The position numbers were made by a program, and so were the translations under genes. 64,000 nucleotides of DNA from an uncultured Prochlorococcus sp. (GTDB lineage Bacteria; Cyanobacteriota; Cyanobacteriia; PCC-6307; Cyanobiaceae): positions 59,544 to 123,543 of the forward strand of contig CACHVD010000003.1 in the NCBI GenBank assembly GCA_902583265.1, given 5' to 3'. Positions within the stretch are counted from its first letter, which is position 1. Every line of letters starts with the position of its first letter. Of this stretch, positions 31,916-43,586 are shown piece after piece. The notes beneath the pieces are model-generated. The model was not told where the DNA came from, searched no databases, and saw nothing but the letters and a program-made list of their open reading frames with translations.

Positions 31916-33298
31916 ATGGATTCGATAGCTACTACAGAAGATACGATAGCAGCAATTGCTTCAGCTATAAGTATTGGGAAGGGAGGAGTTGCCATAATAA
32001 GAGTATCAGGGAAAGACGCAATAAATTCTTGCAAAAAGATTGTTCAAACTAAATCTAAATATGCATGGGAATCACATAGGGTTTTTCGTGGTTTTATTCA
32101 AGAAAATAAACAAAATAAATTTATAGATGAGGTTTTAATTTTAGTAATGCAATCCCCAAATAGCTTCACAGGAGAGGATGTAGTTGAACTTCATTGCCAT
32201 GGCGGAATTATCATAGTAAATAAAGTTTTAAAGATATTATTATCTAGTAATTCTAGAGTTAGACTTGCAAACCCAGGAGAATTTAGTCAAAGAGCTTTTC
32301 TTAACGGGAAAATAGACCTTACTCAAGCCGAGTCGATTAATCAATTAATTAATGCAAGCAATACCAGATCAGCAGAGTTAGCCTTTAGCGGGGTTCAAGG
32401 AGAAATAAAGAAAAAAATTGATGATATTAAAAATGACCTTATAAATCAACTTTGCGAAATAGAAGCGAGAGTTGATTTTGAAGAAGACTTTACAGATTTT
32501 GATTACACCAAGTATCTAAAAAACATTAAAAAAGTCAAAGAAAAAATAGAATTACTAATAGAAAATGCAAAAAGAAATTCATATATTCACAATGGAATAT
32601 CCATTGCGCTTATAGGTAAAACAAATGTTGGTAAAAGCTCTTTATTAAATTTGCTTGCAAAAAAAGAGAAAGCAATCGTTACTAATATTCCTGGAACAAC
32701 TAGAGATGTTATTGAAGTTAATTTAACTATTAATGATATTCCAATGAAAATAATTGATACTGCTGGCATAAGAGAAACTCATGAACAAATTGAAAGTATT
32801 GGAATTAAAAAAAGTTTTGGGAAAATAAAAGAGTCAGATTTTATAATTTATATTTATAGTCTTGAAGAAGGATTTAATGAAGAAGACAAAAAAATAATAC
32901 AAGAAATTCCCAAAGAAAAATTAATTACTATTTTGGGTAATAAAAAAGATTTAATTGATTGCAAAAATATTAATTCAAATGAGTTAAAAAACACAATTCT
33001 TATGAGTATTAAAAATAATGATGGTGAAAGATTATTAATAGACACAATTATAAAAAAATGCGGATTAAAACAAGTAGAAAATATCAATATATTTTTAAAC
33101 GAAAGACATCTAACAAATTTGTCTGCTTGCTTATCTAATCTAAATGATACTGATGAAATAATTGAAAATAAATTGCCATTTGATTTGTTATCAATTGAAC
33201 TGAGAGATGGAATTCAAAACTTATCTAAAATAACTGGTCAAGAATTAACAGAGGAACTTCTAGATAATATTTTTTCTAAGTTTTGTATTGGTAAATAA
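31916..33298 (+). CDS. mnmE: tRNA modification GTPase MnmE (TrmE)
   Basis: [50 protein letters not shown]-terminal FCIGK. Confidence 0.98.
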   Translation: MDSIATTEDTIAAIASAISIGKGGVAIIRVSGKDAINSCKKIVQTKSKYAWESHRVFRGFIQENKQNKFIDEVLILVMQSPNSFTGEDVVELHCHGGIIIVNKVLKILLSSNSRVRLANPGEFSQRAFLNGKIDLTQAESINQLINASNTRSAELAFSGVQGEIKKKIDDIKNDLINQLCEIEARVDFEEDFTDFDYTKYLKNIKKVKEKIELLIENAKRNSYIHNGISIALIGKTNVGKSSLLNLLAKKEKAIVTNIPGTTRDVIEVNLTINDIPMKIIDTAGIRETHEQIESIGIKKSFGKIKESDFIIYIYSLEEGFNEEDKKIIQEIPKEKLITILGNKKDLIDCKNINSNELKNTILMSIKNNDGERLLIDTIIKKCGLKQVENINIFLNERHLTNLSACLSNLNDTDEIIENKLPFDLLSIELRDGIQNLSKITGQELTEELLDNIFSKFCIGK

Positions 33299-33380
33299 AT
33301 TTGAGTTAAATTACATAGTGATATATAGTTGATTCTCTAACTTCAGTTTAATTTTTATTAATTAATTATTTCTTAGTTTA

Positions 33381-34247
33381 GTGGATTTAAATACTCCAAT
33401 AATAAGTAAAATCATTGATAATTGGATCGATGAAGATATAGGTAGGGGAGATCTTACAAGTTCCTCTATTACAGATGAGTATGGTAATGCATATTGGATT
33501 GCAAAAGAAGAGGGTGTATTCTGCGGAGTTGAAATTATAAAAGAAATTTTTAGAAAAATTGATTTAAAAATCAGTCCAAAATTTAATATCTCTGATGGAG
33601 ATAATTTTGTTAAAGATCAAAAACTCTTAGAAATATATGGGCCTTCAAAAAGTTTACTCGCTAGTGAAAGAATCAGCTTAAATATAGCAATGCATTTATC
33701 TGGAATATCAACATATACAAAGAATCTTACAGATAAATTAGAAGGCACAAATATAAAATTAGCAGATACTAGGAAAACGACTCCTGGATTAAGAATATTT
33801 GAAAAATATGCATTCAAATGCGGAGGTGGGGTGAATCATAGAATGGGATTATACGATGCTGCTATGATCAAAGAAAATCATATTGCATGGACAGATAATC
33901 TTAAGAATGCAGTACAAAATATTCGCATAAATTCGCCTTTTACAACTCATATCATAATTGAAGCTGAAAATATCGACCAGGCAAAAGAAGCAGTATTAGC
34001 AGGAGCGGATAGTGTCTTATTAGATGAACTTAGTCCTGAAATAATCAAAAAAAACGTTCAAGAATTAAGAGAGTTATCAATTAATAGTCTACAAAAACAA
34101 GTCAATAAAAATTTGATAATAGAAGTTTCTGGAATAAACCCTCAAGAAATTAGTAAATATCTAATAAAAGGTATTGATTTGATTTCAACAAGTTCCTCTA
34201 TAACCAAAAGTAATTGGATTGATTTGAGTATGCGTTATATTAATTAA
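33381..34247 (+). CDS. nadC: Nicotinate-nucleotide pyrophosphorylase (quinolinate phosphoribosyltransferase)
   Basis: EDIGRGDLTSSS, ADTRKTTPGLRIFEKYAFKCGGGVNHRMGLYDAAMIKENHI; GTG start. Confidence 0.97.
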   Translation: MDLNTPIISKIIDNWIDEDIGRGDLTSSSITDEYGNAYWIAKEEGVFCGVEIIKEIFRKIDLKISPKFNISDGDNFVKDQKLLEIYGPSKSLLASERISLNIAMHLSGISTYTKNLTDKLEGTNIKLADTRKTTPGLRIFEKYAFKCGGGVNHRMGLYDAAMIKENHIAWTDNLKNAVQNIRINSPFTTHIIIEAENIDQAKEAVLAGADSVLLDELSPEIIKKNVQELRELSINSLQKQVNKNLIIEVSGINPQEISKYLIKGIDLISTSSSITKSNWIDLSMRYIN

Positions 34248-34274
34248 TCATATAGATTAATAATTGAATAATTA

Positions 34275-36089
34275 ATGCTAATCATTTTTAAAGAATTAAC
34301 AAAACAATTTGAACAATCTCTTTTAGATAGTCTTGAAAAAAATGATAAAAAAGGAGAATTCGCAATTCTTAGCAAGAATTTAATTACACAATCATCAAAA
34401 GAGGAATTTGGTGATTATCAATGTAATGTTTGTTTAAGTTTATCTAAAATATATAAAAAGAACCCAAGAGAAATTTCTAATGATTTTATTAACCTTTTAA
34501 ATAAAAATAAAAGCATAGCAAAATTATGTAAGAGTCTAGAAATAGCTGGACCTGGATTTATAAATATAAAATTAAAAGATGAGGTTCTAATAAATGAAAT
34601 AAAGTCAAATATTCAATGCAATAGGGCTGGCATACCTCTAATTAGAAAAGATTTAGATAGTTGTTTGTCCAATAAAGTTATTGTAGATTTTTCTAGCCCT
34701 AATATTGCTAAAGAAATGCATGTAGGGCATTTAAGATCAACAATAATAGGTGACTCAATATCTAGAATTTTCGAGTTAAGAGGTTATGAAGTATTAAGAC
34801 TCAATCATGTTGGCGATTGGGGAACACAATTTGGCATGCTTATTACTCAGCTCAAAGATTTATATTCAAATGATCTAGAAGAAATAGGAAAGATCAAGAT
34901 AAGTGATTTAGTTGAATTTTATAAAGAATCAAAAAAAAGATTTGATAACGAATCTGAATTCCAAAAAAGATCTAGAGAGGAAGTAGTTAAGTTACAAAGT
35001 GGAGATATTAAATCGATTAAAGCTTGGAAATTATTATGTGATCAATCAAGGAAAGAATTTGATGAAATCTATAAAAATTTAAAAATAAAAATAGAAGAAA
35101 GAGGTGAATCTTTTTATAATCCCTTCTTAAAATCAGTTATTGATGATTTGAATTTAGAAAAAATATTAGTAGAAGATCAAGGAGCAAAATGTGTATTTTT
35201 AGATGGGATGAATAATAAAGAAGGCAAACCTTTACCGCTAATTATTCAAAAAAAAGATGGAGGTTTTAATTATGCCACCACAGATCTTGCTGCTATAAGA
35301 TACAGATTCAATAAACCTCCTAATGGCGATGATGCTTCAAGAATTATTTATGTAACTGATCATGGGCAAGCAAATCATTTTGCTGGAGTTTTTCAAGTTG
35401 CAAAAAAAGCAAAATGGATCCCAGAAAATTGTCAGGTAGACCATGTCCCTTTTGGGTTAGTTCAAGGAATTGATGGCAAAAAACTAAAGACAAGAGAAGG
35501 TGAAACAATACGCCTAAAAGATTTATTAAATGAAGCAGTTAGAAGAGCAAAAGAAGATTTATTGAAAAGATTAGAAGATGAAGATCGTCATGAGAGCGAA
35601 GAGTTTATTGCAAATACTTCAAGAATTATTGGATTAGGAGCTGTTAAGTATGCAGATTTAAGTCAAAATAGGATTACTAATTATCAATTTAGTTTTGATA
35701 AAATGCTTTCCCTTAATGGTAATACTGCTCCTTATTTGTTATATACACTTGTAAGAATTTTAGGAATTAAAAGAAAAAATGATTTTGTTTATGAATCTAA
35801 AGATTTTCAGTACGTAAATTATGAACATAAATCTGAGTGGAAACTTATCAGAAAATTACTTAGGTTCGATGAAGTTATAATTTCTATTGAAAAAGACTTA
35901 ATGCCAAATAGATTATGCAATTATCTGTTCGAGCTATGTCAGACTTTTAATAGATTCTATGATCAAGTTCCAATCCTCAAAGAAGAAAAAAATGTAAAAA
36001 TCTCTAGGCTTAATTTATGTGACCTTACTGCAAAAACACTAAAATTAAGCTTAGAGCTTTTAGGAATTGAAACTTTAGAAAGAATGTAA
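34275..36089 (+). CDS. argS: Arginyl-tRNA synthetase
   Basis: [57 protein letters not shown]. Confidence 0.98.
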   Translation: MLIIFKELTKQFEQSLLDSLEKNDKKGEFAILSKNLITQSSKEEFGDYQCNVCLSLSKIYKKNPREISNDFINLLNKNKSIAKLCKSLEIAGPGFINIKLKDEVLINEIKSNIQCNRAGIPLIRKDLDSCLSNKVIVDFSSPNIAKEMHVGHLRSTIIGDSISRIFELRGYEVLRLNHVGDWGTQFGMLITQLKDLYSNDLEEIGKIKISDLVEFYKESKKRFDNESEFQKRSREEVVKLQSGDIKSIKAWKLLCDQSRKEFDEIYKNLKIKIEERGESFYNPFLKSVIDDLNLEKILVEDQGAKCVFLDGMNNKEGKPLPLIIQKKDGGFNYATTDLAAIRYRFNKPPNGDDASRIIYVTDHGQANHFAGVFQVAKKAKWIPENCQVDHVPFGLVQGIDGKKLKTREGETIRLKDLLNEAVRRAKEDLLKRLEDEDRHESEEFIANTSRIIGLGAVKYADLSQNRITNYQFSFDKMLSLNGNTAPYLLYTLVRILGIKRKNDFVYESKDFQYVNYEHKSEWKLIRKLLRFDEVIISIEKDLMPNRLCNYLFELCQTFNRFYDQVPILKEEKNVKISRLNLCDLTAKTLKLSLELLGIETLERM

Positions 36090-37198
36090 TGAATGATTTT
36101 GATCCATTAAATAATCTTTTCCCAAAACCAAGAGAAGAAATAATAAATATGCAGTCTTACTCTGCACCTTTAGAAAATAGAAGAAATTTACTCCGCTTAG
36201 ACTTTAATGAAAATACTTTAGGTCCAAGTCCTAAGGTTTTAGAGGCATTACAAGCGATAAAATTAGATGAGATTTCAATTTATCCAGAATATAATTTTTT
36301 AAAAAAATTTTTATGTGATAAATATCTTGATTCAAGAAAATTTGGTAATGATGAAATCGGAATTTTCAATGGAGCAGATGCAGCAATAAATGCAATTTTC
36401 AATTGCTTTGGAGAAAAAGATCAGATATTTCTAACCACAAATCCAACTTTTGGTTACTATTCTCCTTGTGCAGAAATCCGAGGAATGAAAAAAATAAGTT
36501 GTTCTTACATTGGAGAAAATTTTCAATTCCCCATCGAAGAATTTAGGGAAAAAATAATAAAGCATAATCCAAAGTTAATATTTATTTGCAATCCAAATAA
36601 TCCAACAGGAACTGTTCTAAGTTCTCATGAAATAATTAATTTAGCCAATATCAATAACGATTCATTAATAGTTGTTGATGAACTATATGAAAAATTTAAT
36701 GGAGATAGTCTTCTTGAATCGATAGATTTTGAAAAGAATAAAAATATACTAATAATCCAATCTCTTTCAAAAACTGCAGGTCTAGCTGGTTTAAGAATAG
36801 GTTTTACTTTTGGCAATAAAAGTTTAATTCAATACATTAATAAAGTTACAGGACCATATGATGTAAACAGCTTTGCTATAACAGCTGCATTAGCAGCACT
36901 TAAAGATAAATCATATATTGATAATTATGTTTTAGAAGTAAAAAAGGCGAGGGAATGGATTTTAAATAAATTTAAATCAACAAAAATCAGAACTCACTTT
37001 AGTGGAGGTAATTATTTCTTAATTTGGCCAAAAAAAGATCCTAAAATCTTAATACAACAGATGAGAGAAAAAGGTATTCTTATTAGAAGTATGGAAAACA
37101 AAAAAGATATCGGTAATTCTATAAGGGTTAGTATTGGAACTAAAGAACAAATGATTTTTTTCTGGGACAATTACAAGATATTAGATTTAAAAAATTAA
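36089..37198 (+). CDS. hisC: Histidinol-phosphate aminotransferase-like PLP enzyme
   Basis: LRLDFNENTLGPSPKVLEAL, ICNPNNPTGTV, VDELYEKF, QSLSKTAGLAGLRIGF. Confidence 0.85.
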   Translation: MNDFDPLNNLFPKPREEIINMQSYSAPLENRRNLLRLDFNENTLGPSPKVLEALQAIKLDEISIYPEYNFLKKFLCDKYLDSRKFGNDEIGIFNGADAAINAIFNCFGEKDQIFLTTNPTFGYYSPCAEIRGMKKISCSYIGENFQFPIEEFREKIIKHNPKLIFICNPNNPTGTVLSSHEIINLANINNDSLIVVDELYEKFNGDSLLESIDFEKNKNILIIQSLSKTAGLAGLRIGFTFGNKSLIQYINKVTGPYDVNSFAITAALAALKDKSYIDNYVLEVKKAREWILNKFKSTKIRTHFSGGNYFLIWPKKDPKILIQQMREKGILIRSMENKKDIGNSIRVSIGTKEQMIFFWDNYKILDLKN

Positions 37199-37920
37199 TT
37201 ACTGAAAATATAAATTGTATTTTGATCGATTCTTTTAGGTTTTATTTGAAAATCTTTTCCAACATATCTTACTTTAAAATCCTTCATATTTTCGATAAAT
37301 AAATCAGCATTTGAGAAATCACATTCTTTATTAATTTTTTTGCCGCGTTCAAAGTGAACAGGAATAACTACATTAGGTTTTAGAAGCTTAACTATTTTTG
37401 ATGCTTCTTTACCATTGTAAGATTTTATTCCTCCTCCAATTGAAATAAACAATATATCTGGACTAGACAAAATAATTTGACTGTTTATATCAATATCACC
37501 AGCAGCTCCTCCCATATGAACAATTTTAAGATTATTTTGCTCCCAACTCCAAACAGTTGCCATCCCAAATCTTCTTCCATCTACTCTGTCATGTGGTACA
37601 GAAATTCCATTTAATAAAATATCCTCAAATTGATAGATTCCTGGCTCAACGAACATTAATTGATCATTAGGGTTATATCCTTCATCTAGAAGCCTAGAAC
37701 TAGCCAAAATAAAATCTACGTTGACTTCTTTTGGCTCCTTTAAATTACTTGCACAACCTATTGCTTTAAAGGGATTTATAAGAATAGATTTATCTGCACT
37801 AGTAATTAAAAAACTACTATGTCCCAAACTTTTTATTCCTAAGTTCCTTGCCAATAATGAGGTAGGTAAAAAAGAGCTAACTAATATCAAAAATAAAAAG
37901 TTTTTAATTTGAGAAATCAT
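37195..37920 (-). CDS. Metallo-beta-lactamase-fold protein with signal peptide, atypical metal site
   Basis: N-terminal signal-like MISQIKNFLFLILVSSFLPTSLLA, LGHSSFLI...ILINPF, VVIPVHFERG; canonical HxHxDH absent. Confidence 0.65.
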   Translation of the reverse strand: MISQIKNFLFLILVSSFLPTSLLARNLGIKSLGHSSFLITSADKSILINPFKAIGCASNLKEPKEVNVDFILASSRLLDEGYNPNDQLMFVEPGIYQFEDILLNGISVPHDRVDGRRFGMATVWSWEQNNLKIVHMGGAAGDIDINSQIILSSPDILFISIGGGIKSYNGKEASKIVKLLKPNVVIPVHFERGKKINKECDFSNADLFIENMKDFKVRYVGKDFQIKPKRIDQNTIYIFSN

Positions 37921-37940
37921 AATATTAATTTTTTTTTATT

Positions 37941-38537
37941 TTACTTTTGTTCAGCCATTTTTAGAAAATTACTAATTAATTTATGACCAAATTCCGTCAA
38001 AACACTTTCAGGATGGAACTGTACCCCATGTAAATGTTTATATTCTTTATGAGAGATAGCCATAATTGTTGAGTCTTCTAAAGTCGCAGTTATGTCGAAA
38101 CAAGATGGTAAAGAACTTGAATCAACTATAAGACTATGGTATCTAGTAGCCACAAATGGAGTCTCGATATCTTTAAACAATCCTTTTTGATTATGAAATA
38201 TTTTGGATGTCTTACCATGCATAAGTTCTTTCCCAACTATAACCTTACCTCCAAAAGCTTGGGCCAAAGCTTGATGACCTAAACAAACTCCCAAGGTCGG
38301 AATATTTTTAGATAATTTTTTTAGAATTGGAAGACAAATTCCAGATTGATCTGGATTACCTGGACCTGGAGATAAGAGAATTCCACCAGGATTTAGTTTG
38401 ATAATTTCTTCTATAGTAATTTCATCATTTCTTTTAACTATTAATTCTTTAGTTATTTCATGCTCAACTGAAAGTTCTCCTAAATATTGAACAAGATTAT
38501 AAGTAAAACTATCGTAATTATCAATAACAAGAAACAT
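37941..38537 (-). CDS. trpG: Anthranilate synthase component II / aminodeoxychorismate synthase glutamine amidotransferase
   Basis: VIDNYDSFTYNLVQYLGEL, LSPGPGNPDQSGI, LGVCLGHQALAQAFGG, HGVQFHPESVLTEFG. Confidence 0.95.
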   Translation of the reverse strand: MFLVIDNYDSFTYNLVQYLGELSVEHEITKELIVKRNDEITIEEIIKLNPGGILLSPGPGNPDQSGICLPILKKLSKNIPTLGVCLGHQALAQAFGGKVIVGKELMHGKTSKIFHNQKGLFKDIETPFVATRYHSLIVDSSSLPSCFDITATLEDSTIMAISHKEYKHLHGVQFHPESVLTEFGHKLISNFLKMAEQK

Positions 38538-38549
38538 ATTTATATGGAT

Positions 38550-38960
38550 TTAAAATAACAACTTTATTTTAGGAAGAAAGATATATACAGCAATAATAAC
38601 AGAATTAATGGAAGCTAATAATACTGCTCCTGCAGAAGTATCTTTTGAAATTTTAGCCAAAATACTAAATTCTTTTTTCACTACTAAATCAACGATTGAT
38701 TCAATAGATGTGTTCAATATTTCTAATATTAAAACAGACATTATTGTTGTAATCAAAATAACATAATTACTGAGACTAATTTTGAGTAAAAAACCAATTA
38801 TTAAACTTGTAACTGCAAAAATTAATTGAATTTTAAAATTTCTTGAAGTTTTTAATACATAACTAATACCACTGAAAGCATACTTAAAACTCATAAATAC
38901 ATTACTAGAAGTTTTGTATGATTCTTTTCTATTTTCTAAATAGTTTATTTTTTTTTTCAT
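38550..38960 (-). CDS. dgkA: Diacylglycerol kinase (DgkA-type, membrane)
   Basis: SFKYAFSGISYVLKTSRNFKIQL, LEILNTSIESIVDLV, KDTSAGAVLL. Confidence 0.93.
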   Translation of the reverse strand: MKKKINYLENRKESYKTSSNVFMSFKYAFSGISYVLKTSRNFKIQLIFAVTSLIIGFLLKISLSNYVILITTIMSVLILEILNTSIESIVDLVVKKEFSILAKISKDTSAGAVLLASINSVIIAVYIFLPKIKLLF

Positions 38961-38966
38961 TGATTT

Positions 38967-39506
38967 TTAATCTAATCGAGTAATTAAATATTCTTGGAAA
39001 TTTAACATATTTTCTAAATCATGCTCATTATTATGTTCCCATCCCAAAAGATGTAAAAATCCATGACTAGCCAACCAGATCATCTCTCTATAGATTGAAT
39101 GTTTATATTCATAAGATTGCTCAAGTGCCATCTCTAATGATATAAAAATATCTCCCAACTCTATATGATCTAAATTATTTAGAGATTCATCAGAAATAAT
39201 TGGGAAAGATAGAACATCAGTTGGACCATTTTTTTGCATCCATTTCTTGTTCAAAGAAGCAATTTCTTGATTAGATATTATCTGTAAGCCTAATGAATAA
39301 GATTTTTTTTCAAAAATATAATTTGGTAATTCATAATCCTCTTTTTTTAAAATTGTATTTATCCAAGATAAAAAAACTTTCTCCCAAAAAATAGATTCAA
39401 AAATAAGATGAGTTTTAGTATCTTTTAACTTATTTGAAAATTGAGAAAAATCATTACATTGAAAAACCAAATCTAAATTTATTTCAGAAATAATTTTTTC
39501 TTTCAT
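38967..39506 (-). CDS. ybeY: Endoribonuclease / rRNA maturation factor YbeY
   Basis: [38 protein letters not shown]. Confidence 0.95.
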   Translation of the reverse strand: MKEKIISEINLDLVFQCNDFSQFSNKLKDTKTHLIFESIFWEKVFLSWINTILKKEDYELPNYIFEKKSYSLGLQIISNQEIASLNKKWMQKNGPTDVLSFPIISDESLNNLDHIELGDIFISLEMALEQSYEYKHSIYREMIWLASHGFLHLLGWEHNNEHDLENMLNFQEYLITRLD

Positions 39507-39512
39507 ACATTC

Positions 39513-39695
39513 TTAAACTGGAATATTGGGTCTACCTATTGTGGCCACAAGTATTAATATCCCAATTAAAACTAGAAAGGTTATTGAAAAATGAGAAATA
39601 CTTTTTGAGCCTTTCCTTACCATATTTCTCATAGCAAGCTTTATAAAGCTTGGAGGAGAAACTTTTTTTTCTAAAATTTCGTTTTTATTTTCCAT
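39513..39695 (-). CDS. Small single-TM protein, cyanobacterial DUF3285-like
   Basis: 60 aa with SPPSFIKLAMRNMVRKGSKSISHFSITFLVLIGILILVATI; sits between ybeY and prfB; family name from memory. Confidence 0.65.
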   Translation of the reverse strand: MENKNEILEKKVSPPSFIKLAMRNMVRKGSKSISHFSITFLVLIGILILVATIGRPNIPV

Positions 39696-39698
39696 TAG

Positions 39699-40821
39699 TT
39701 ATTCATTAGATTCATTAGAAGAAATATTCATACGTAATAATTCATGAATAAATGGTTCAAGTCCGCCATCTAAAACTCTATCTAACTCGTTAGTCTCCTG
39801 CATAGTCCTAAGATCTTTTACCATTTGATAGGGATGAAAAACATAATTTCTTATTTGATTGCCCCATGCAGCTTCCACAATATCACCTTTAATATCAGCG
39901 ACTTCAGCAGCTCTTTGTTCTTTAGCAATCACTAATAGTTTAGACTTTAGAAGTAACATAGCTTTTTCTTTATTTTGTAATTGAGATCTTTCTTGAGTAC
40001 ATCTTACTGAAATCCCTGAAGGCAAATGAACAATTCTCACTGCTGTTTCTACTTTATTAACATTTTGTCCTCCAGCTCCACCGGATCTACTCGTTGTAAT
40101 TTCTAAATCTTTTTCAGGTATATCAAATGAAATATTATCATCTAATTTTGGCATAACCTCCACCCCAGCAAAGCTGGTTTGTCTTTTGCCATTGGCATTA
40201 AAAGGAGAAATTCTTACTAATCTATGAGTTCCTTTTTCATGTTGCAGATAGCCATATGCATATTTTCCATCAATTTCGAACGTTACACTTTTAATACCTG
40301 CTTCTTCTCCTTGAGATAATTCATTAATGACAAGGCTCATTTGATTATTATCGGCCCATCTTGAGTACATTCTTAATAATATCTCTACCCAATCCTGCGC
40401 ATCTGTTCCACCCGCACCTGCGTTAATAGAAACTACTGCTCCTTCCTTATCGTATTCACCACATAACAATCTTTCAAATTCCCATTTATCCAAATTCTCT
40501 CTTAATTTCTTTAATCCCAGCTGCGATTCTAAAATCATTTCCTCTTCGGGTTCAAGAGAATAAAGCTCAAGAGAGGCATTAGCATCAGAAATAAAAGTTT
40601 TCCATTTATCTAACAATTCGAGTTGTGCTTTGACATCATCAAGGATTAACATTTGCTTTTTAGCTTCTTCTTGATTTTCCCAAAATTCAGGCTGAGCGGA
40701 AATTTGCTCTAACTCTTTACTTTTAGCTTTTAATCTTGGAACGTCAAAGACAATCCTGAGCATTACCCAGGCGCTCTGTTAGTTCCGAAAGATCTTTTTT
40801 GAAATCTGTAATATCTATCAA
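39699..40821 (-). CDS. prfB: Peptide chain release factor 2, expressed through programmed +1 frameshift
   Basis: GGQ motif [13 protein letters not shown] in main frame; upstream zero frame from TTG 40821 encodes [25 protein letters not shown] then in-frame UGA at 40746-40744 within CTTTGAC, +1 frame continues [14 protein letters not shown]. Confidence 0.95.
40743..40749 (-). other. RF2 programmed frameshift site CTT TGA C
   Basis: Codon 25 CTT followed by UGA codon 26 and C, with an SD-like AGGA just upstream. Confidence 0.93.
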
Positions 40822-40897
40822 AATAGAATTTAATCGTTATTTATAATCTAACAAGCACTTTTGTTTAATAGTATAAACTAAGTATTATTTTAAAAAA

Positions 40898-41152
40898 ATG
40901 TCCAAAGTTGAAATTTATACTTGGCAATATTGCCCATTCTGTATTCGAGCAAAATCACTACTCAAGAAAAAAAATGTAAATTTTACAGAATATAAAATAG
41001 ATGGCGACGAAGATGCCAGAGCATTGATGATTGAAAGAGCTGATGGTAGAAGAACATTACCACAAATATTTATAGATAATGAAGGTATCGGAGGCTGCGA
41101 TGATCTCTACGCATTAGAAAATGAAAACAAATTAGAAGCATTATTAAACTAG
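40898..41152 (+). CDS. grxC: Glutaredoxin 3
   Basis: [38 protein letters not shown]. Confidence 0.96.
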   Translation: MSKVEIYTWQYCPFCIRAKSLLKKKNVNFTEYKIDGDEDARALMIERADGRRTLPQIFIDNEGIGGCDDLYALENENKLEALLN

Positions 41153-41157
41153 ATCTT

Positions 41158-42081
41158 ATGAAATTTCTATTCGTAATAGATCCAATTAAAAATATAAATC
41201 CCTTAAAAGATTCAACTGCTGCTTTAATGCAAGCATCATCAAAAAAAAATATTGAAATCTGGAGTTGTACTCCTCAAGACCTGGAAGCTAGAGGTGATGA
41301 AGTATGGGCATCTTCCGTAAAAGTTGAAGTAATTCCGTGGATTTCTTTCAAAGAGAATGATTGCATACCTCTCGCCGAATTTAATTGCATTTGGATGAGA
41401 AAAGATCCTCCTGTAAATGAGGCTTATTTATATGCAACCCATCTTTTAGAAGTTGCCGAAAGAAAAGGAGTAAAAGTAATTAACAAACCCTCATCGTTAA
41501 GAGCGTGGAATGAAAAGCTAGGTGCTTTAAGATACAGCCACTTAATGGCACCTACAATAGTTGCGAGTAAGGTAAAAGATCTTATTAATTTTGCAAATAT
41601 AAATAATGAAGTAGTCATAAAACCTCTTGGAGGAAAAGGTGGTCAAGGTGTTATAAGGATAAATAAAAATTCTCCAGGAATTAAATCAATCATTGAATTA
41701 ATCACTTCTCAAGAAGAATTACCCGTTATGATGCAAAAATTTATTCCTGAAGTCATAGAAGGTGATAAAAGAATAATTATCGTAAACGGCGAAGCAATTG
41801 GATCAATAAATAGGATTCCTCAAGGAGGCGATTTTAGGAGTAATTTAGCGATGGGAGGCAAGGCTGAACCCACATTATTAACAGAAAAAGAAAAAAGTAT
41901 CTGCTCAGAATTATCTCAACACTTTAAAGATGAGGGTTTATTTTTTGTAGGTATTGATGTAATAAATGGAATGCTTAGCGAGATTAATGTCACCAGTCCA
42001 ACAGGTTTAAGAGAAATAGAAAATTTATCCAATCAAAATGTTTCAGAGGAAGTTATTGAAAAATTAGTAGAAATTATCTAG
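41158..42081 (+). CDS. gshB: Glutathione synthetase
   Basis: [46 protein letters not shown]. Confidence 0.97.
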   Translation: MKFLFVIDPIKNINPLKDSTAALMQASSKKNIEIWSCTPQDLEARGDEVWASSVKVEVIPWISFKENDCIPLAEFNCIWMRKDPPVNEAYLYATHLLEVAERKGVKVINKPSSLRAWNEKLGALRYSHLMAPTIVASKVKDLINFANINNEVVIKPLGGKGGQGVIRINKNSPGIKSIIELITSQEELPVMMQKFIPEVIEGDKRIIIVNGEAIGSINRIPQGGDFRSNLAMGGKAEPTLLTEKEKSICSELSQHFKDEGLFFVGIDVINGMLSEINVTSPTGLREIENLSNQNVSEEVIEKLVEII

Positions 42082-43486
42082 GATTATTAGCGCAAAATAT
42101 CTGTTTTACTATAGATTCAAATTTTAATTTAATCTCATCTATTTCTTTCTCTAAAACGGAGCCAGAAACTATACCTGAACCTGCAGTAAATTCAATATTT
42201 TTTTCAATACATCTTGCGCCTCTTATTGCCAAAAGAAATGAAGCATTGCCTGATGAATCAACCCAACCCATTGGAGAAGCATAATTTCCTCTAGGAAAAG
42301 ACTCAAGAGTGTTTATCCAATCCAATGCTGCATTTTTTGGGTATCCACAAACAGCTGGAGATGGATGTAAGTTTTTAAGCAATTCAAAAGGACAAATATT
42401 TTCAACTTTAGAGAAAATGAGTGTTTGCAAATGAGAAATATCTCCAAATGAATTTACCTTGATATCACTTTTTTTAAAGTTTGTTATTTTTGAAACTTCT
42501 AAAGATTTAATCAAATGTTGTATTACATAATTATGTTCCTTTAAGTCTTTAGTACTTTTTAGGAGTTTCTTAAAATTTGAATTAGTAGAGATAGTTCCAG
42601 CAAGAGCCTCTAAAGTTAAATTAGGTTTAGAGAAAGAAAATAATTTTTCTGGAGATGCTCCAAACAAAATATCCTTACTATTCCTTTTCCAAACGTATCT
42701 ACATGTATTTGGTTGCTTCTTTTTAAATCTTTTTAAAATTTCTACTAAATCTAATTTATTTTTAAGTTTTATTTTAATCCTATTCGCTAAAACTATCTTT
42801 TCGAGGATATCTTTCTCTACTAATTGAATTCCTCTATTTACTACTTTTTTCATGTTTGTTTTAGAAGTTTTTAAGGAGCGTGAGAAATCATCAATAAAAG
42901 GGGAATCAAAACTAGTTTTTAAGCTAGATGATTTTATTAATTCTGAGCCAGAATTAATAACTTGATTTCTAATTGTCCATATTTCTTCAACTAATGTTCT
43001 TAATGATGATTTACCCTCAACATGACCATTGATTCTTAACCAGCAGTTCTTGCCACTTTTAGTAATTAATATTTTTGGCAAAATGGCTTCCAAACTAGGG
43101 ATATCTGATGGTAAATTCTTATTATTCAAATTTTCAGAGAAAGAAAATAAATAAATTATTTTTGAAATTGCAGAATTATGCGATTCATTAGTTAAGTTAA
43201 TTAAATTTTTAAAATTTTCAGAATTAAACTCTTTTGCTACCTCAAATCTTTTTGGGCCATCCAGAGTAACATATTTACACTTCTCGAAAGCTATATATGA
43301 AATGCCATCAGATTCCTCCCAAAAAGAAGAAAACGGATATTGATTTATTAACAATTCATAAACTTGAAATAAATCAATACAAGGAATCTCAACACAAATA
43401 CTTACTAATCCAGAATTTTCAACTTTCTCATCGAAAGAGGAAAATACATCTTTTAAAAAATCTGTTAAGTTTAAATCATTTTTCAT
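42074..43486 (-). CDS. menF: Isochorismate synthase
   Basis: [47 protein letters not shown]; next to menA/C/E. Confidence 0.93.
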   Translation of the reverse strand: MKNDLNLTDFLKDVFSSFDEKVENSGLVSICVEIPCIDLFQVYELLINQYPFSSFWEESDGISYIAFEKCKYVTLDGPKRFEVAKEFNSENFKNLINLTNESHNSAISKIIYLFSFSENLNNKNLPSDIPSLEAILPKILITKSGKNCWLRINGHVEGKSSLRTLVEEIWTIRNQVINSGSELIKSSSLKTSFDSPFIDDFSRSLKTSKTNMKKVVNRGIQLVEKDILEKIVLANRIKIKLKNKLDLVEILKRFKKKQPNTCRYVWKRNSKDILFGASPEKLFSFSKPNLTLEALAGTISTNSNFKKLLKSTKDLKEHNYVIQHLIKSLEVSKITNFKKSDIKVNSFGDISHLQTLIFSKVENICPFELLKNLHPSPAVCGYPKNAALDWINTLESFPRGNYASPMGWVDSSGNASFLLAIRGARCIEKNIEFTAGSGIVSGSVLEKEIDEIKLKFESIVKQIFCANNPR

Positions 43487-43586
43487 TACTTATTGAAAAT
43501 AACTAAAAATGATGCAATAAAGTAAAAAATGTAACTCAATTTATAAACTACATTCAATAATTATCTAATTTTGCGTGTTATTAAAA

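Noticed and set aside
43297-43506. 69 aa + strand ORF antisense to menF start
   Set aside because: His/Lys/Asn low complexity, entirely explained as complement of menF
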